From positions 64,001 through 125,063 of IMG/VR virus record IMGVR_UViG_3300005264_000029: a stretch of 61,063 bases of DNA, one strand, 5' to 3'. Every line of letters starts with the position of its first letter. The stretch's first letter is position 1. The notes under the pieces were generated by a model. It did no database searches. It was not told where the DNA came from and saw nothing but the letters and a program-made list of their open reading frames with translations. Source of the stretch: a virus. Made by a program: the position numbers and the translations under genes. Positions 31,441-39,967 of the stretch are shown here, in pieces.

Positions 31441-31785
31441 TATGGTTGATAAAGTCAATCACCCATTATAAATAATGGGCTCGAGAAGTGATTCTTGAGA
31501 GTAATTAGTTGATTAGAGAGTTGATTAAACAACAGAAGTTAGGAAAGAGAAATACATACACACCCTGTGATGCTTCACAAGTCCCCTGCTCTGTGACCAA
31601 GTCTTTAAACAAAGAGGAAACTCTTAGTGAGCTAGGTTTAAAAACCTTTCCTAACAATCTCGATGTGAACCTACGGTCCAGTATGACTGAACGAAACATG
31701 AGTGTATTCGTTGTTAACTTACAAAACACAATCATAAAATTATATACCTCAATCGAAGAGAACAATATGTTCAAATAACAACAAT
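31440..31785 (+). ncRNA. candidate structured non-coding RNA
   Basis: It is less AT-rich than its surroundings and full of helices. CCCATTAT/ATAATGGG lies at 31462-31479. CTCGAGAA-GTGA-TTCTTGAG, with a GNRA loop, lies at 31480-31499. A long-range GTTAGGAAAG/CTTTCCTAAC pairs 31538-31547 with 31646-31655. AAGAG-GAAA-CTCTT, with a GAAA tetraloop, lies at 31612-31625. GGTTT/AAACC and ACGAA/TTCGT hairpins follow. An 89-codon frame is open on each strand over the same bases, which argues for a lack of stops by composition and not for coding. It has its own promoter. It does not match RNase P, SRP, group I or tRNA as far as I can tell. Confidence 0.6.
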
Positions 31786-31791
31786 ATAAAA

Positions 31792-31986
31792 ATGGAATTA
31801 AAAGACAAAATGAAAACTATTGGTATTAAAGCCAGCATTAAGGATGACAAATTAATTGACATCAGAGCTAAACAACAAGGATTATCTAAATCTGAATTGT
31901 ATAGAAAAATAATCGATGATTATTTTAAAGCAAAACCGCTATCAGATGCTGAGAAGGCATTAATTAATATGATGCCAAATGATTGA
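31792..31986 (+). CDS. ribbon-helix-helix (CopG-like) regulator
   Basis: The 64-residue protein has a strand (GIKASIKDDKLID) then helix-turn-helix IRAKQQGLSKSELYRKIIDD, the standard CopG/Arc fold. Such dimers bind palindromic operators. It directly follows the structured RNA and may repress promoters here, including those with palindromes at 33124 and 39826. Confidence 0.7.
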   Translation: MELKDKMKTIGIKASIKDDKLIDIRAKQQGLSKSELYRKIIDDYFKAKPLSDAEKALINMMPND

Positions 31987-32182
31987 TTCTAATCTAGAAT
32001 TGAATCTTACTAGAATATACTCATGGATATTTTTGATTGCTGCATTGGTGATATCTGTAATTGTTGCATACAAAGATAATGTGCCAGAATTACACGTTAC
32101 TACAGCAGCAATAATTGTAACTATGACTTTGATTTTTGGAATACATTTACATTTGAAGTTTTTAGCATTATCTCAGAAATAA
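31979..32182 (+). CDS. two-helix membrane protein
   Basis: Predicted 67 residues with two membrane segments (IFLIAALVISVIVAY; AAIIVTMTLIFGIHLHL). Overlaps the regulator gene by eight bases. Confidence 0.5.
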   Translation: MIDSNLELNLTRIYSWIFLIAALVISVIVAYKDNVPELHVTTAAIIVTMTLIFGIHLHLKFLALSQK

Positions 32183-32188
32183 AATAAA

Positions 32189-32314
32189 ATGATTGATATA
32201 TCAACAATTTTATTTTTTATAGCGTTTCTTATTTTTGTATTTATTATAGTTGCTTCTAGGTGTACTGTAGGATTTTGTCCGAGTGCAAATCAAGGTGTAA
32301 TTATGAGGGAGTAG
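32189..32314 (+). CDS. small membrane protein
   Basis: Predicted 41 residues: one membrane helix (ILFFIAFLIFVFIIVA) then a short Cys-containing tail. A minus-strand frame over it is a shadow. Confidence 0.45.
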   Translation: MIDISTILFFIAFLIFVFIIVASRCTVGFCPSANQGVIMRE

Positions 32315-32323
32315 TTCACAATA

Positions 32324-32602
32324 ATGCTTACAGTAGGAATATATAAAGTAGTTAATGAGGAAATAAAATTCAATAATATTATTGAATTTCCTGATGGAAC
32401 TACTATGACTGAGGAAACAACACGTGAACATTTAACATGTTTAGATGGTGTCTATAATACAATGTATTATTATAATCAAACGCAACATATTCCAATGAAC
32501 CAATCTATTCATTTGAAACTATCAGAGTTGTGTTACAATATTATTTATAATCATTATACGTTTGGAGATCAAATAGAATACATAAAAAATATTACAAAAT
32601 GA
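32324..32602 (+). CDS. soluble protein, unknown
   Basis: Predicted 92 residues (MLTVGIYKVVNEEIKFNN...), with two cysteines. Ends four bases into the lipoprotein start (ATGA). No family recognised. Confidence 0.5.
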   Translation: MLTVGIYKVVNEEIKFNNIIEFPDGTTMTEETTREHLTCLDGVYNTMYYYNQTQHIPMNQSIHLKLSELCYNIIYNHYTFGDQIEYIKNITK

Positions 32603-32826
32603 AAAAAATATTAATATTAGGATTATTATTAGTGACATTATTTATTGGATGTGCTAATACAGAAGAAGAAAAAAGTTCCCCATATGTAGAAGAAGAATGT
32701 AAAGATATGGATGGAGAGAGAGATTTATGTTATGCAACATGTGGTCCTAAGGATTATGATTGTGTAGATACATGTGATTCACAATTTAATAATATTACTG
32801 ACAGTTCAGGAAATTATTGTCAATAA
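32599..32826 (+). CDS. small Cys-rich lipoprotein
   Basis: Predicted 75 residues with signal KKILILGLLLVTLFIGC (lipobox FIGC). Seven further Cys in the mature part suggest disulfides outside the cell. Function unknown. Confidence 0.6.
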   Translation: MKKILILGLLLVTLFIGCANTEEEKSSPYVEEECKDMDGERDLCYATCGPKDYDCVDTCDSQFNNITDSSGNYCQ

Positions 32827-32827
32827 A

Positions 32828-33016
32828 ATGAAGTTATGTATAATAGGATCGGGAATAGGAATGGTTTTATTAGTTTGTATAACATTAATAAGAAATGAAT
32901 TGAATGTAATCATAAATGAAGAATTATTCATGATTACATTCACGGGGTTTTTATTTTTATTTTTATTTTCAATAATATTATGGTTAAACGACACATTCAC
33001 ATCTGATAGATTATAG
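32828..33016 (+). CDS. two-helix membrane protein
   Basis: Start set at ATG 32828 (MKLCIIGSGIGMVLLV), directly after the lipoprotein stop; a frame opening earlier overlaps that gene. Two membrane segments, 62 residues. Confidence 0.5.
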   Translation: MKLCIIGSGIGMVLLVCITLIRNELNVIINEELFMITFTGFLFLFLFSIILWLNDTFTSDRL

Positions 33017-33123
33017 AGTTATATTATATCATCAAAACAAATATGTAAATAGAAAAAAAACTTATGTAAAATGATATCCTTATAAAATCAGTGTAATACG
33101 AAAAAACACATTACTTGGTCTCA

Positions 33124-33148
33124 ATAAATGTTTCTACGAAACATTTAT
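33124..33148 (+). promoter_or_regulatory. perfect palindromic operator overlapping a TATA box
   Basis: ATAAATGTTTC-TAC-GAAACATTTAT has 11-bp half sites about a 3-base centre, and its right half contains the start of the TATA box (CATTTATAAAGG). A dimeric repressor bound here would block TBP. Confidence 0.6.
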
Positions 33149-33215
33149 AAAGGTTTAATCATTTATACTTTATAGGTTGAAACATCTAACCTACCGAAAT
33201 ACCGAAATAACAAAA

Positions 33216-33815
33216 ATGGGAAATATCTTTAATGAAATCGCTGGACAATCAGATGTCCAAACAAGTGAAACTACAGCTCCAGTAGCTGATAATAATTCTA
33301 CAGAACAACAACCTGTATCAGATGAAATTAATTTTGATAATTTATCTAATGTGGCTGTTGGACAGCAAAAGAAATATGTTAGACCAGATCTTGGTGGAAA
33401 AACCGTAAAGATCAAATCAGCTAAATTATTTAATGCTAATAAAGAAACCGATGAACTTATTACTGGAATGACTAATAAAGAAACTAAATATTATAAGACA
33501 TCATTTCTAGTAACATTTGATACACAAAATGCCGATGGTGTTGATGATAGAGAATATATGAGTGGAGTAATCCAATACTTACAAAAAGATGGATCTATCT
33601 CAGCTCCTAATATTTGGTATGAAGGATCAAGATCTCAAGCATCAGCCCTTTGGGTTGCAGTAGCTAAAGTAAAAGGTGTGGAACCAAAAGAATTATCACC
33701 TAGAGCGTTCATGAATTATTTGAATTCAGAACCATCAGCAAAAATTGAAAATGTAGAAATTGATTTTCAAGGTAAAATCACAAAGAAAAATGTGGTTAAA
33801 GAGTTTATTAAATAA
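33216..33815 (+). CDS. soluble protein, possible ssDNA-binding role, unknown
   Basis: From ATG 33216 it has 199 residues. A leaderless TTG at 33177 is at the spacing expected from the TATA box and would add 13. A disordered Thr/Ser/Gln N-terminus is followed by a folded part (KYVRPDLGGKTVKIKSAKLF ...). The strong regulated promoter and the right-arm position suggest an abundant protein. An SSB-like role is only a guess; no motif proves it. Confidence 0.55.
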   Translation: MGNIFNEIAGQSDVQTSETTAPVADNNSTEQQPVSDEINFDNLSNVAVGQQKKYVRPDLGGKTVKIKSAKLFNANKETDELITGMTNKETKYYKTSFLVTFDTQNADGVDDREYMSGVIQYLQKDGSISAPNIWYEGSRSQASALWVAVAKVKGVEPKELSPRAFMNYLNSEPSAKIENVEIDFQGKITKKNVVKEFIK

Positions 33816-33832
33816 ACTTCATTTATTTTAAA

Positions 33833-33865
33833 ATGGAATTATATTATATATCGATTATAGGATGA
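33833..33865 (+). repeat. duplicated gene start (remnant)
   Basis: About 31 bases starting ATGGAATTATATTATATATC are identical to the start of the gene at 34139. Here the frame ends after ten codons, so it looks like a partial duplication. Confidence 0.55.
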
Positions 33866-33892
33866 AAAATACAAATAAATTATTAGGATAAA

Positions 33893-34138
33893 ATGGAATT
33901 AGATATATCAGATATTTTTTATGCTACGATGATTGTTTTTGCGTGTTCGATGGTATTTTTTATATTATTGTTGGTTGATGAAAAAACAGATACAAACAAT
34001 AAACTTATTAATATACAAGATGACGATGATTTTTGTGAAAATCAAAGAGAATATTTATTTACTTGTGAGGAATCATATACAAAATCTTCTTGTTTAGATG
34101 ACTTAAATTACGAACGAATAAAGATAGGGTGTAAGTAA
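33893..34138 (+). CDS. membrane-anchored protein with Cys-rich tail
   Basis: Predicted 81 residues: one membrane helix, then FCENQREYLFTCEESYTKSS and two more Cys. The tail matches that of the next gene (FCQDKQEWIEYCQEVRSDES), so the two are tandem paralogues. Function unknown. Confidence 0.55.
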   Translation: MELDISDIFYATMIVFACSMVFFILLLVDEKTDTNNKLINIQDDDDFCENQREYLFTCEESYTKSSCLDDLNYERIKIGCK

Positions 34139-34432
34139 ATGGAATTATATTATATATCGATTATAGGAGTTATATTACTTATAGCATTTTTTACTTATAT
34201 TTTTAAAACTGATAAATATCCGAGCACAAGTACAGTTTTTATTATTACTACTATTTGTACACTCTTAATGATTGTACCGCTAGTTATAAATGAAAATAAT
34301 AATTCAAAGGTATTAAATGATATAGATTTTTGTCAAGATAAACAGGAATGGATAGAATACTGTCAAGAAGTTCGTTCTGATGAAAGCTGCGCTACTAAAA
34401 TAATTTTAGAACAAGCTAAATGTGAATCATGA
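34139..34432 (+). CDS. membrane protein with Cys-rich tail, paralogue of neighbour
   Basis: Predicted 97 residues: two membrane helices, then a four-Cys ectodomain shared with the 33893-34138 product (FC-x7-8-C-x8-C ... C spacing). It follows its paralogue without a gap. Confidence 0.55.
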   Translation: MELYYISIIGVILLIAFFTYIFKTDKYPSTSTVFIITTICTLLMIVPLVINENNNSKVLNDIDFCQDKQEWIEYCQEVRSDESCATKIILEQAKCES

Positions 34433-34533
34433 TAAAACTAAGTAGATCAGATATATGTATAATATTAGGATTATTTATTATATTAATATATGCTTGTCTA
34501 TATATTTTTAGTGAATTCTGGATGGTTATGTAA
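34429..34533 (+). CDS. small membrane protein
   Basis: Predicted 34 residues, one membrane helix (ICIILGLFIILIYACLYIF). ATGA overlap with the gene before; too short for any family assignment. Confidence 0.4.
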   Translation: MIKLSRSDICIILGLFIILIYACLYIFSEFWMVM

Positions 34534-34534
34534 T

Positions 34535-34738
34535 ATGAAAGAAGAGAAAAATATTCAAATAAAAACTAGGAATTGGATTAAGGGTCATTACTATATGGGG
34601 TTATTTTATGGATTAATGTTTGGAGTATTAATAGGATTATCTCTTATGGTTGAACCTATTGCTGCATTAATAATAAGTATATTATTTATGTTTGTTAAAG
34701 ATGAAATAGAAGAATTGGAGTTTAGAAAAAATGCTTAA
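34535..34738 (+). CDS. two-helix membrane protein
   Basis: Start set at ATG 34535 (MKEEKNIQIKTRN), right after the previous stop. Two membrane segments (LFYGLMFGVLIGLSLMV; PIAALIISILFMFV), acidic end. Overlaps the nuclease-helicase start by eight bases. Confidence 0.5.
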   Translation: MKEEKNIQIKTRNWIKGHYYMGLFYGLMFGVLIGLSLMVEPIAALIISILFMFVKDEIEELEFRKNA

Positions 34739-37700
34739 ATTAAGTTTCTCACAAATAAAATTATATAAAAGTTATCCTCTGGATTATTTTTATAGATATG
34801 TACAAAGGCTTCCTGAAAAAGATACTGAAACAAAGTGGTGCGACTTTGGACTTGGTGTACATGAAGTATTAGAGGATTATTATTCTGGAAAAAATAACGA
34901 TTATAGATCTAATACTATTAAAGCATATGACAAGTATAAGTTAAAAGGAAGAATGAAGTTAGAGGACTTCAAGAAAAATATTCTAAATGGTATAAAACTT
35001 GCATGGAAGACAACAGATCTAGAAGAAGAAATGTTTGTCGATGTATATGATGATGTTGGGTTTGTTGGATACATAGATGTACTCGATAAAGAAAAACATA
35101 CTATCCTTGATTGGAAAACTGGAACATACACAAAGGATAAAGAAGATGATTATAAATCTCAATTATTATGTTACGCTTGGATGTATCATAGGAAATATAA
35201 TATTGTACCTAGTGAGTGTTGTTTGTATTTTACAAAACAATCAAAGCTTATTCCATTTACATTTACACTTGAACAAATTAATCAGTTTGAGAACTATGTA
35301 AAAAAGATTGCGCAGGAAATTAAGTACAAGAGAATTAATCATACGAAAGCAGAGCAGTGGGGACATGAATTAGGATTCTTTTCTGGTTATCATTACTTGG
35401 AGAACCTTCCGACATTAAAGTTCCTAATAGAGATCAGAAACAGCTTCTGTTATTTGGGGGGATCTACATCGCCTTTATTATTACAAGGCTTGAAAAAGAA
35501 TTTCGCTGTAGACCACCAATCAAAATTCTTTATGCAAAAGAAAGTACTTGAGCGATATGGTAAAACAAAATTCTATGATGACATAGGTACAGTATATTTA
35601 TTTAATGAACGTCAGAAAAAATTCCCACTTGGAATGCTTAATGATGTAAAACAACAGTTAAAGGAATATGCAGAATATAAGAATTCAAAACATGAAGTAA
35701 CAGTTGTTGATCTAAGGGATAAAAAGATTCTTAATAAAAAATTAGGAATTATGCCAAACAAATTACAAGGTGGAATAGTTCTTCGTGATTATCAATTGAA
35801 TGCAGTATATGCATTTATAGTTAATCAAGGAATAGGAACGCTTGAGATTGGTACAGGTGGAGGTAAAAGTTTTCTGACAGCTGAAGTAATTAGAAGATTA
35901 GATACTCCAACATTATGGATTATTAATCAGAAAGAATTATTATATCAAACAAAAGAAGCATTTGAAAAATCACTTGGAATCCCTATTGGAGTTATTGGTG
36001 ATTCAAAAATAGATTTTCAAAATGTAACAGTTGCTACAGTTCAAACACTTGCAAAAAAAGTAAAGGATATGAATAGTGAAATGCTTGCATATCTTGCAGG
36101 AATTAATTTAGTAGTGATAGATGAGTGTTTATATGGAAATACAAAAATTCGTATGGGTGATGGTACTGAAAAAACTATTAAAGAAATATATGAATGTAAA
36201 GAAGAACAATATGTAATGTCATATAATGAAGATAAACAAATATTCGAAAGTAAAAAAGTTATTCGTAAAATGAAAAATAGTATGAATGATAAATGGCATA
36301 GTTTTAAAGTTAAAGACGAACTTGGAGACGAACATAAAATAATAGTTACAGATAATCATAAAATATGGACATCTGACGGATATAAGCAAGTAAAAGATTT
36401 AAATAGTAATGATATACTAAAGGTTTATTTAGAACCTATAAAATTTAAATGTAAATATTGTGATAAATTTTTTACTGGTAAACCATATAGTAAACATATA
36501 TTAATTCATAAAAACCCAGAAGCATGTTCTAATGGTGGAAAGGCTGCAACAAAAATATTAAAAGAAAAATTAAAAAATAAAAAATTTCATAAAAAATATT
36601 GTGCCAGTATAAAAAAAGGAATTTCTGTAGCTCAAAAAAGTGAGCATTATTGGGAAGCATATAAAAAAATGGGAGAGGGACGTAGAGGTAAAAATAATCC
36701 AATTTTTAATAGTCCTGAAACAATACTAAATATGATTAAAACAAAACAAAAACAATTTGCAGCAAAAACATTTGATGAACAACAAAAACAAATAAAAAGA
36801 TTTATGAATTCACCTGGTGGACAATGTAAAGGACCTACAAAATGTGAGAAAATTATCATGGATATGAAGATTGATAATCTAGAATATACAGGTAACGGAA
36901 GGAAAATTTATAAATTTAATAATTGGAAAGGTGATGTAAAGAAAAGAAAATTTAAAGTTCCTGATTTTAAAGTTAAAAATGAAGAAAAAGTAATAGAAGT
37001 TGGAGATTTTGAATACTGGCATAATAAAAAAGAAACAAATGAAGTTATAAAAAATTATGAAAATATAGGAGTTAAATGTTTGTATTTAGATGAAAAAGAA
37101 ATATTTAACGATTATGAATTATCGAAAAAAAAAATAGAGAAATTCTGTTATAATCATACTGCAAGATTAATTAAGAAGCAAAAACAAAATGGATTTATAG
37201 ATAAAGAAATAGCTAAATATAAATATAATATAGAAGTTGAAGATAATCATAATTATATAGCAAATAAGATATTAGTATCAAATTGTCATAATTCTTCATG
37301 TACTACATATGAAGAAGTATTTAAAGCATTATCAAATACTAAGTATAGATTAGGAACTACTGCAACAGCTTTTCGTGAAGACAAACAAGAACGAAGAATG
37401 TATGCACTTACTGGATCTATAGTATGTAAAATAGATTCTGAAGAATTAATTAAAAAAGGATTTCTTATGAAACCCATAATTAAGTTTTTTAAGGTTAAAG
37501 AATCTAATGTTACTAAAATTAACTATGCATTACTATCTACTGAAGAAAGACATTCAGCAAAGGATAGTGAATATGCTAGAGAATATGAAGAAGGTATAGT
37601 ATATAATCCTGAGAGGAATGAATTCATAAAAGAGTTTGTTGGAAAGGAAGTTAATTCAAAGATATTAATAATTGTTAAATCTATTGAACATGGAGAATTA

Positions 37701-38060
37701 CTTAATATGAATATTGAGGATAGTTTATTTATTCATGGTAGTTTGAACAAAAAAGTTAGAAAGGAATATTTTGATATACTTAAATCACCAAAACCATGTG
37801 TTGTTATTGCAACAATTAAGATTGCATCAGAAGGACTTGATGTACCAGATTTAAATATATTAATTAATGCTGCAGCTAATAAATCTGATAATAGAACAGT
37901 TCAAGCACTTGGTAGAATACTTAGAAAACATGAATCTAAGACTCAGGCCACATACATAGATTTTATAGATAAATCAAATCACGGAGCTCAACATAGTTGG
38001 CAAAGGGTAAAAGCTTTTAAAGCTCAAGGACATAAGGTAAGTATCATAGATATCAAATGA
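34731..38060 (+). CDS. RecB-like nuclease fused to SF2 helicase, with intein in the DECH box
   Basis: Residues 1-230 are a Cas4/RecB-type PD-(D/E)xK nuclease (LGVHEVLEDYY; GYIDVLDKEKHTILDWKTG; QLLCYAWMY). Residues 350-465 start the helicase (LRDYQLNAV; EIGTGGGKSF Walker A; VVIDE). The intein spans residues 466-851 (36126-37283): CLYGNTKIRM at its start, VEDNHNYIANKILVSN at its end. Its nuclease domain looks Vsr/EDxHD-like (FKVPDFKVKNEEKVIEVGDF). The extein resumes CHNSSCT, restoring the DECH box. Motifs III and VI follow (TTATAF; QALGRILRK). Both activities on one chain suggest a DNA end-processing or recombination enzyme. Confidence 0.87.
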   Translation: MLKLSFSQIKLYKSYPLDYFYRYVQRLPEKDTETKWCDFGLGVHEVLEDYYSGKNNDYRSNTIKAYDKYKLKGRMKLEDFKKNILNGIKLAWKTTDLEEEMFVDVYDDVGFVGYIDVLDKEKHTILDWKTGTYTKDKEDDYKSQLLCYAWMYHRKYNIVPSECCLYFTKQSKLIPFTFTLEQINQFENYVKKIAQEIKYKRINHTKAEQWGHELGFFSGYHYLENLPTLKFLIEIRNSFCYLGGSTSPLLLQGLKKNFAVDHQSKFFMQKKVLERYGKTKFYDDIGTVYLFNERQKKFPLGMLNDVKQQLKEYAEYKNSKHEVTVVDLRDKKILNKKLGIMPNKLQGGIVLRDYQLNAVYAFIVNQGIGTLEIGTGGGKSFLTAEVIRRLDTPTLWIINQKELLYQTKEAFEKSLGIPIGVIGDSKIDFQNVTVATVQTLAKKVKDMNSEMLAYLAGINLVVIDECLYGNTKIRMGDGTEKTIKEIYECKEEQYVMSYNEDKQIFESKKVIRKMKNSMNDKWHSFKVKDELGDEHKIIVTDNHKIWTSDGYKQVKDLNSNDILKVYLEPIKFKCKYCDKFFTGKPYSKHILIHKNPEACSNGGKAATKILKEKLKNKKFHKKYCASIKKGISVAQKSEHYWEAYKKMGEGRRGKNNPIFNSPETILNMIKTKQKQFAAKTFDEQQKQIKRFMNSPGGQCKGPTKCEKIIMDMKIDNLEYTGNGRKIYKFNNWKGDVKKRKFKVPDFKVKNEEKVIEVGDFEYWHNKKETNEVIKNYENIGVKCLYLDEKEIFNDYELSKKKIEKFCYNHTARLIKKQKQNGFIDKEIAKYKYNIEVEDNHNYIANKILVSNCHNSSCTTYEEVFKALSNTKYRLGTTATAFREDKQERRMYALTGSIVCKIDSEELIKKGFLMKPIIKFFKVKESNVTKINYALLSTEERHSAKDSEYAREYEEGIVYNPERNEFIKEFVGKEVNSKILIIVKSIEHGELLNMNIEDSLFIHGSLNKKVRKEYFDILKSPKPCVVIATIKIASEGLDVPDLNILINAAANKSDNRTVQALGRILRKHESKTQATYIDFIDKSNHGAQHSWQRVKAFKAQGHKVSIIDIK

Positions 38061-38185
38061 ATAGACAATATATATTACAAGAGATAGCCTCTATAAAAAC
38101 AGAGTTTGAAAGAGGAAGAGAGAATAAAGATTATCTAATAGAAAAATTAGATAACATAAAAAATCATATACTAAATGAATATTGA
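38057..38185 (+). CDS. small coiled-coil protein
   Basis: Predicted 42 residues, Lys/Glu helix (MNRQYILQEIASIKTEFERG). ATGA-coupled to the nuclease-helicase. Start of a long run of tiny genes. Confidence 0.45.
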   Translation: MNRQYILQEIASIKTEFERGRENKDYLIEKLDNIKNHILNEY

Positions 38186-38220
38186 GTACGAAGTACGAGT
38201 TATGAATGGAGTGAAGTGAA

Positions 38221-38457
38221 ATGAATAAAATACGAGAAGAAAATTTGATAGATGCTATAGTTGATTTACAAGTATTATATGAAGAAGATGGAACATTTCC
38301 ATTTATGATGTTACAATTAATTAAAGCTGAGAACGAAAAGATCGAGATGAAGAATGAAGAACTTGTTGATTCGCTTAATGAACAATGTAGAAAACTTTGG
38401 AATGAAAACGAATCAATGAAAGGTAGGTTATTTCATATGACCTATAAAAGAAAATGA
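38221..38457 (+). CDS. coiled-coil protein, unknown
   Basis: Predicted 78 residues; an Asn/Glu/Lys heptad-like C-terminal half (ENEKIEMKNEELVDSLNEQ). No family recognised. Confidence 0.5.
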   Translation: MNKIREENLIDAIVDLQVLYEEDGTFPFMMLQLIKAENEKIEMKNEELVDSLNEQCRKLWNENESMKGRLFHMTYKRK

Positions 38458-38585
38458 CAACAATAGATAGGATTAAAAACGATATTGAAGTTAGATATGG
38501 TTTGAATGTAGATTCTTATTACGAATTAGAAAATGTAATTGATGAATTGCAGAACTATAAAAATGATTGGTATAAGGAATTATGA
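38454..38585 (+). CDS. small protein, unknown
   Basis: Predicted 43 residues (MTTIDRIKNDIEVRYGLNV...). ATGA overlaps on both sides. Confidence 0.45.
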   Translation: MTTIDRIKNDIEVRYGLNVDSYYELENVIDELQNYKNDWYKEL

Positions 38586-38692
38586 CTTGTCCTATTAACT
38601 TAAATGCTCCTGACGACTGCGAGTACTGTACTCATGGTAAGTTAGAAGATGAAACATATGAATACATATGTGAGTATCCGAAATCCAAATAA
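38582..38692 (+). CDS. small Cys-containing protein
   Basis: Predicted 36 residues with C-x9-C-x2-C ... C (CPINLNAPDDCEYC), perhaps a zinc knuckle. ATGA-coupled to the gene before. Confidence 0.45.
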   Translation: MTCPINLNAPDDCEYCTHGKLEDETYEYICEYPKSK

Positions 38693-38710
38693 AGCGTAGA
38701 GGAAAGGAAA

Positions 38711-38839
38711 ATGAAATTAGAAAATTTGATTAAAGAACTTAAAAAAGAAAATACATTATTTGTAATTCAAACAAGTGATGAGTTAATTCTAGATGGGTAT
38801 ATTTCATTAAAAAGATTAAAAGAGATAATAGAAAAATGA
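38711..38839 (+). CDS. small protein, unknown
   Basis: Predicted 42 residues (MKLENLIKELKKENTLFVIQ...). A GGAAAGG-like Shine-Dalgarno sequence lies eight bases upstream. ATGA-coupled to the next gene. Confidence 0.45.
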   Translation: MKLENLIKELKKENTLFVIQTSDELILDGYISLKRLKEIIEK

Positions 38840-39033
38840 GTGAGTGTAAATTATCAAGAGAGGAACTATTAGAATATGTTTCAAATGATTTAGGTGTTCC
38901 TAAAGATAAATTAATATTTAGCCCAGTTTGTAAAAATCCATTAACAAATTTTGAGAATAAAGAATTAGGGACCGTTGACGGAGAGCTTGGGTATTATGTT
39001 GTAAAAGAGACTTTAACCAGAGGTGAAAGATAA
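38836..39033 (+). CDS. small protein, unknown
   Basis: Predicted 65 residues with two Cys (MSECKLSREELLEYVSNDLG). One-base overlap with the next gene. No family recognised. Confidence 0.45.
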   Translation: MSECKLSREELLEYVSNDLGVPKDKLIFSPVCKNPLTNFENKELGTVDGELGYYVVKETLTRGER

Positions 39034-39215
39034 TGAAATTAGAATTTGATGAACAAAGGAAATTATTAGAGTTAGTGACTCATGACTTAGAACTTGCTAA
39101 GTTACATGTAAATGAATCAGACCATGATGAAGATTCAAAAGAACATAAAGATTTTTATAGGAAGGAAGTTAAATTACTTAAGAAGTTAATTCAAAAAATA
39201 TTAGATATAAAATGA
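39033..39215 (+). CDS. small helical acidic protein
   Basis: Predicted 60 residues, His/Glu/Asp-rich helix (ESDHDEDSKEHKDFYRKEV). No family recognised. Confidence 0.45.
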   Translation: MKLEFDEQRKLLELVTHDLELAKLHVNESDHDEDSKEHKDFYRKEVKLLKKLIQKILDIK

Positions 39216-39243
39216 GAATCCGAAAGCAAAGCTTTAGGTATGA

Positions 39244-39456
39244 ATGGTGTGCAACAAAATGAGAAATAAAAGATTAGAAATGAAAATAGAAAGTCTGTGT
39301 TACGGATTAGATAAATGGATGGTTAAAAAATCAGAATGTAAATATTTGGCTAAATATAATACTGTCGAATGTGAATACATGCAAGGTACCAGATGTTATA
39401 ATATAGAAACAAACAATTCAAAAATTGATTTATATGGGTTAATTAAAAAACGATAA
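39244..39456 (+). CDS. small Cys-containing protein
   Basis: Predicted 70 residues with five Cys; the ATG at 39259 (MRNKRLEMK) is an alternative start. Ends directly at the next ATG. Confidence 0.45.
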   Translation: MVCNKMRNKRLEMKIESLCYGLDKWMVKKSECKYLAKYNTVECEYMQGTRCYNIETNNSKIDLYGLIKKR

Positions 39457-39684
39457 ATGGTGACTATGAAAGAATTTGATAAACAACGAGAAGATAAACT
39501 AATAAAAGCATTTGATAAACAATTTCCTAAGATGATAGCTAAAGGCCAATGTATATATGTTGAGCCTATAGTTAAACATTTACCAAATACAATTAATAGG
39601 CTTCAAGAAAAATGGGAAGTAGAATTTAAATATGATGAAACTGGTAGTGAAATTAGATTCATGTGTCCAAAATATAAAAAATGA
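39457..39684 (+). CDS. soluble protein, unknown
   Basis: Predicted 75 residues (internal ATG at 39466 possible, MKEFDKQREDK). Mixed alpha/beta (VEFKYDETGSEIRFM). No family recognised. Confidence 0.45.
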   Translation: MVTMKEFDKQREDKLIKAFDKQFPKMIAKGQCIYVEPIVKHLPNTINRLQEKWEVEFKYDETGSEIRFMCPKYKK

Positions 39685-39827
39685 CAAAAATAGTTAAACA
39701 AGATCAGGGAGCGATAAAATTTAAAGCGTCAGGAGAAAATTTATTTATATTAAATTGGAACGATGGAATAATTGAAGTTTGGAATAATGGAAAGAAAGAA
39801 TTGATTATTGATATGAACAAACAATAA
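39681..39827 (+). CDS. small beta-rich protein
   Basis: Predicted 48 residues, probably all strand (KASGENLFILNWNDGIIEVW). Its stop lies inside the palindromic operator of the next promoter. Confidence 0.45.
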   Translation: MTKIVKQDQGAIKFKASGENLFILNWNDGIIEVWNNGKKELIIDMNKQ

Positions 39828-39850
39828 ATATATCGGTAACCGATATATTT
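39826..39850 (+). promoter_or_regulatory. perfect palindromic operator abutting a TATA box
   Basis: AAATATATCGG-TAA-CCGATATATTT: 11-bp half sites about a 3-base centre. Its right end is the first T of the TATA box (ATTTATAAAC). The layout is the same as the 33124 operator, but the sequence differs, so each may answer to a different dimeric regulator. Downstream part: TATTAAGTATTTATATAATT. Confidence 0.62.
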
Positions 39851-39879
39851 ATAAACTATTAAGTATTTATATAATTACG

Positions 39880-39966
39880 ATGAAACAACTAAATCCAGTA
39901 ATGAAAACATTTCTATTATTAATAGCTTTTGTAGTGTTTGCTATTGGCATACAATGTATATTATAA
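39880..39966 (+). CDS. very small membrane peptide
   Basis: Predicted 28 residues (MKQLNPVMKTFLLLIAFVVF...), one membrane helix. It starts at the expected leaderless position of the operator-controlled promoter, which supports it despite its size. Confidence 0.4.
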   Translation: MKQLNPVMKTFLLLIAFVVFAIGIQCIL

Positions 39967-39967
39967 A

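Noticed and set aside
31505-31778. 89-codon protein genes on either strand
   Set aside because: Frames of equal length are open on both strands over a region rich in inverted repeats and tetraloops. The predicted proteins show no motif. A structured RNA explains it better.
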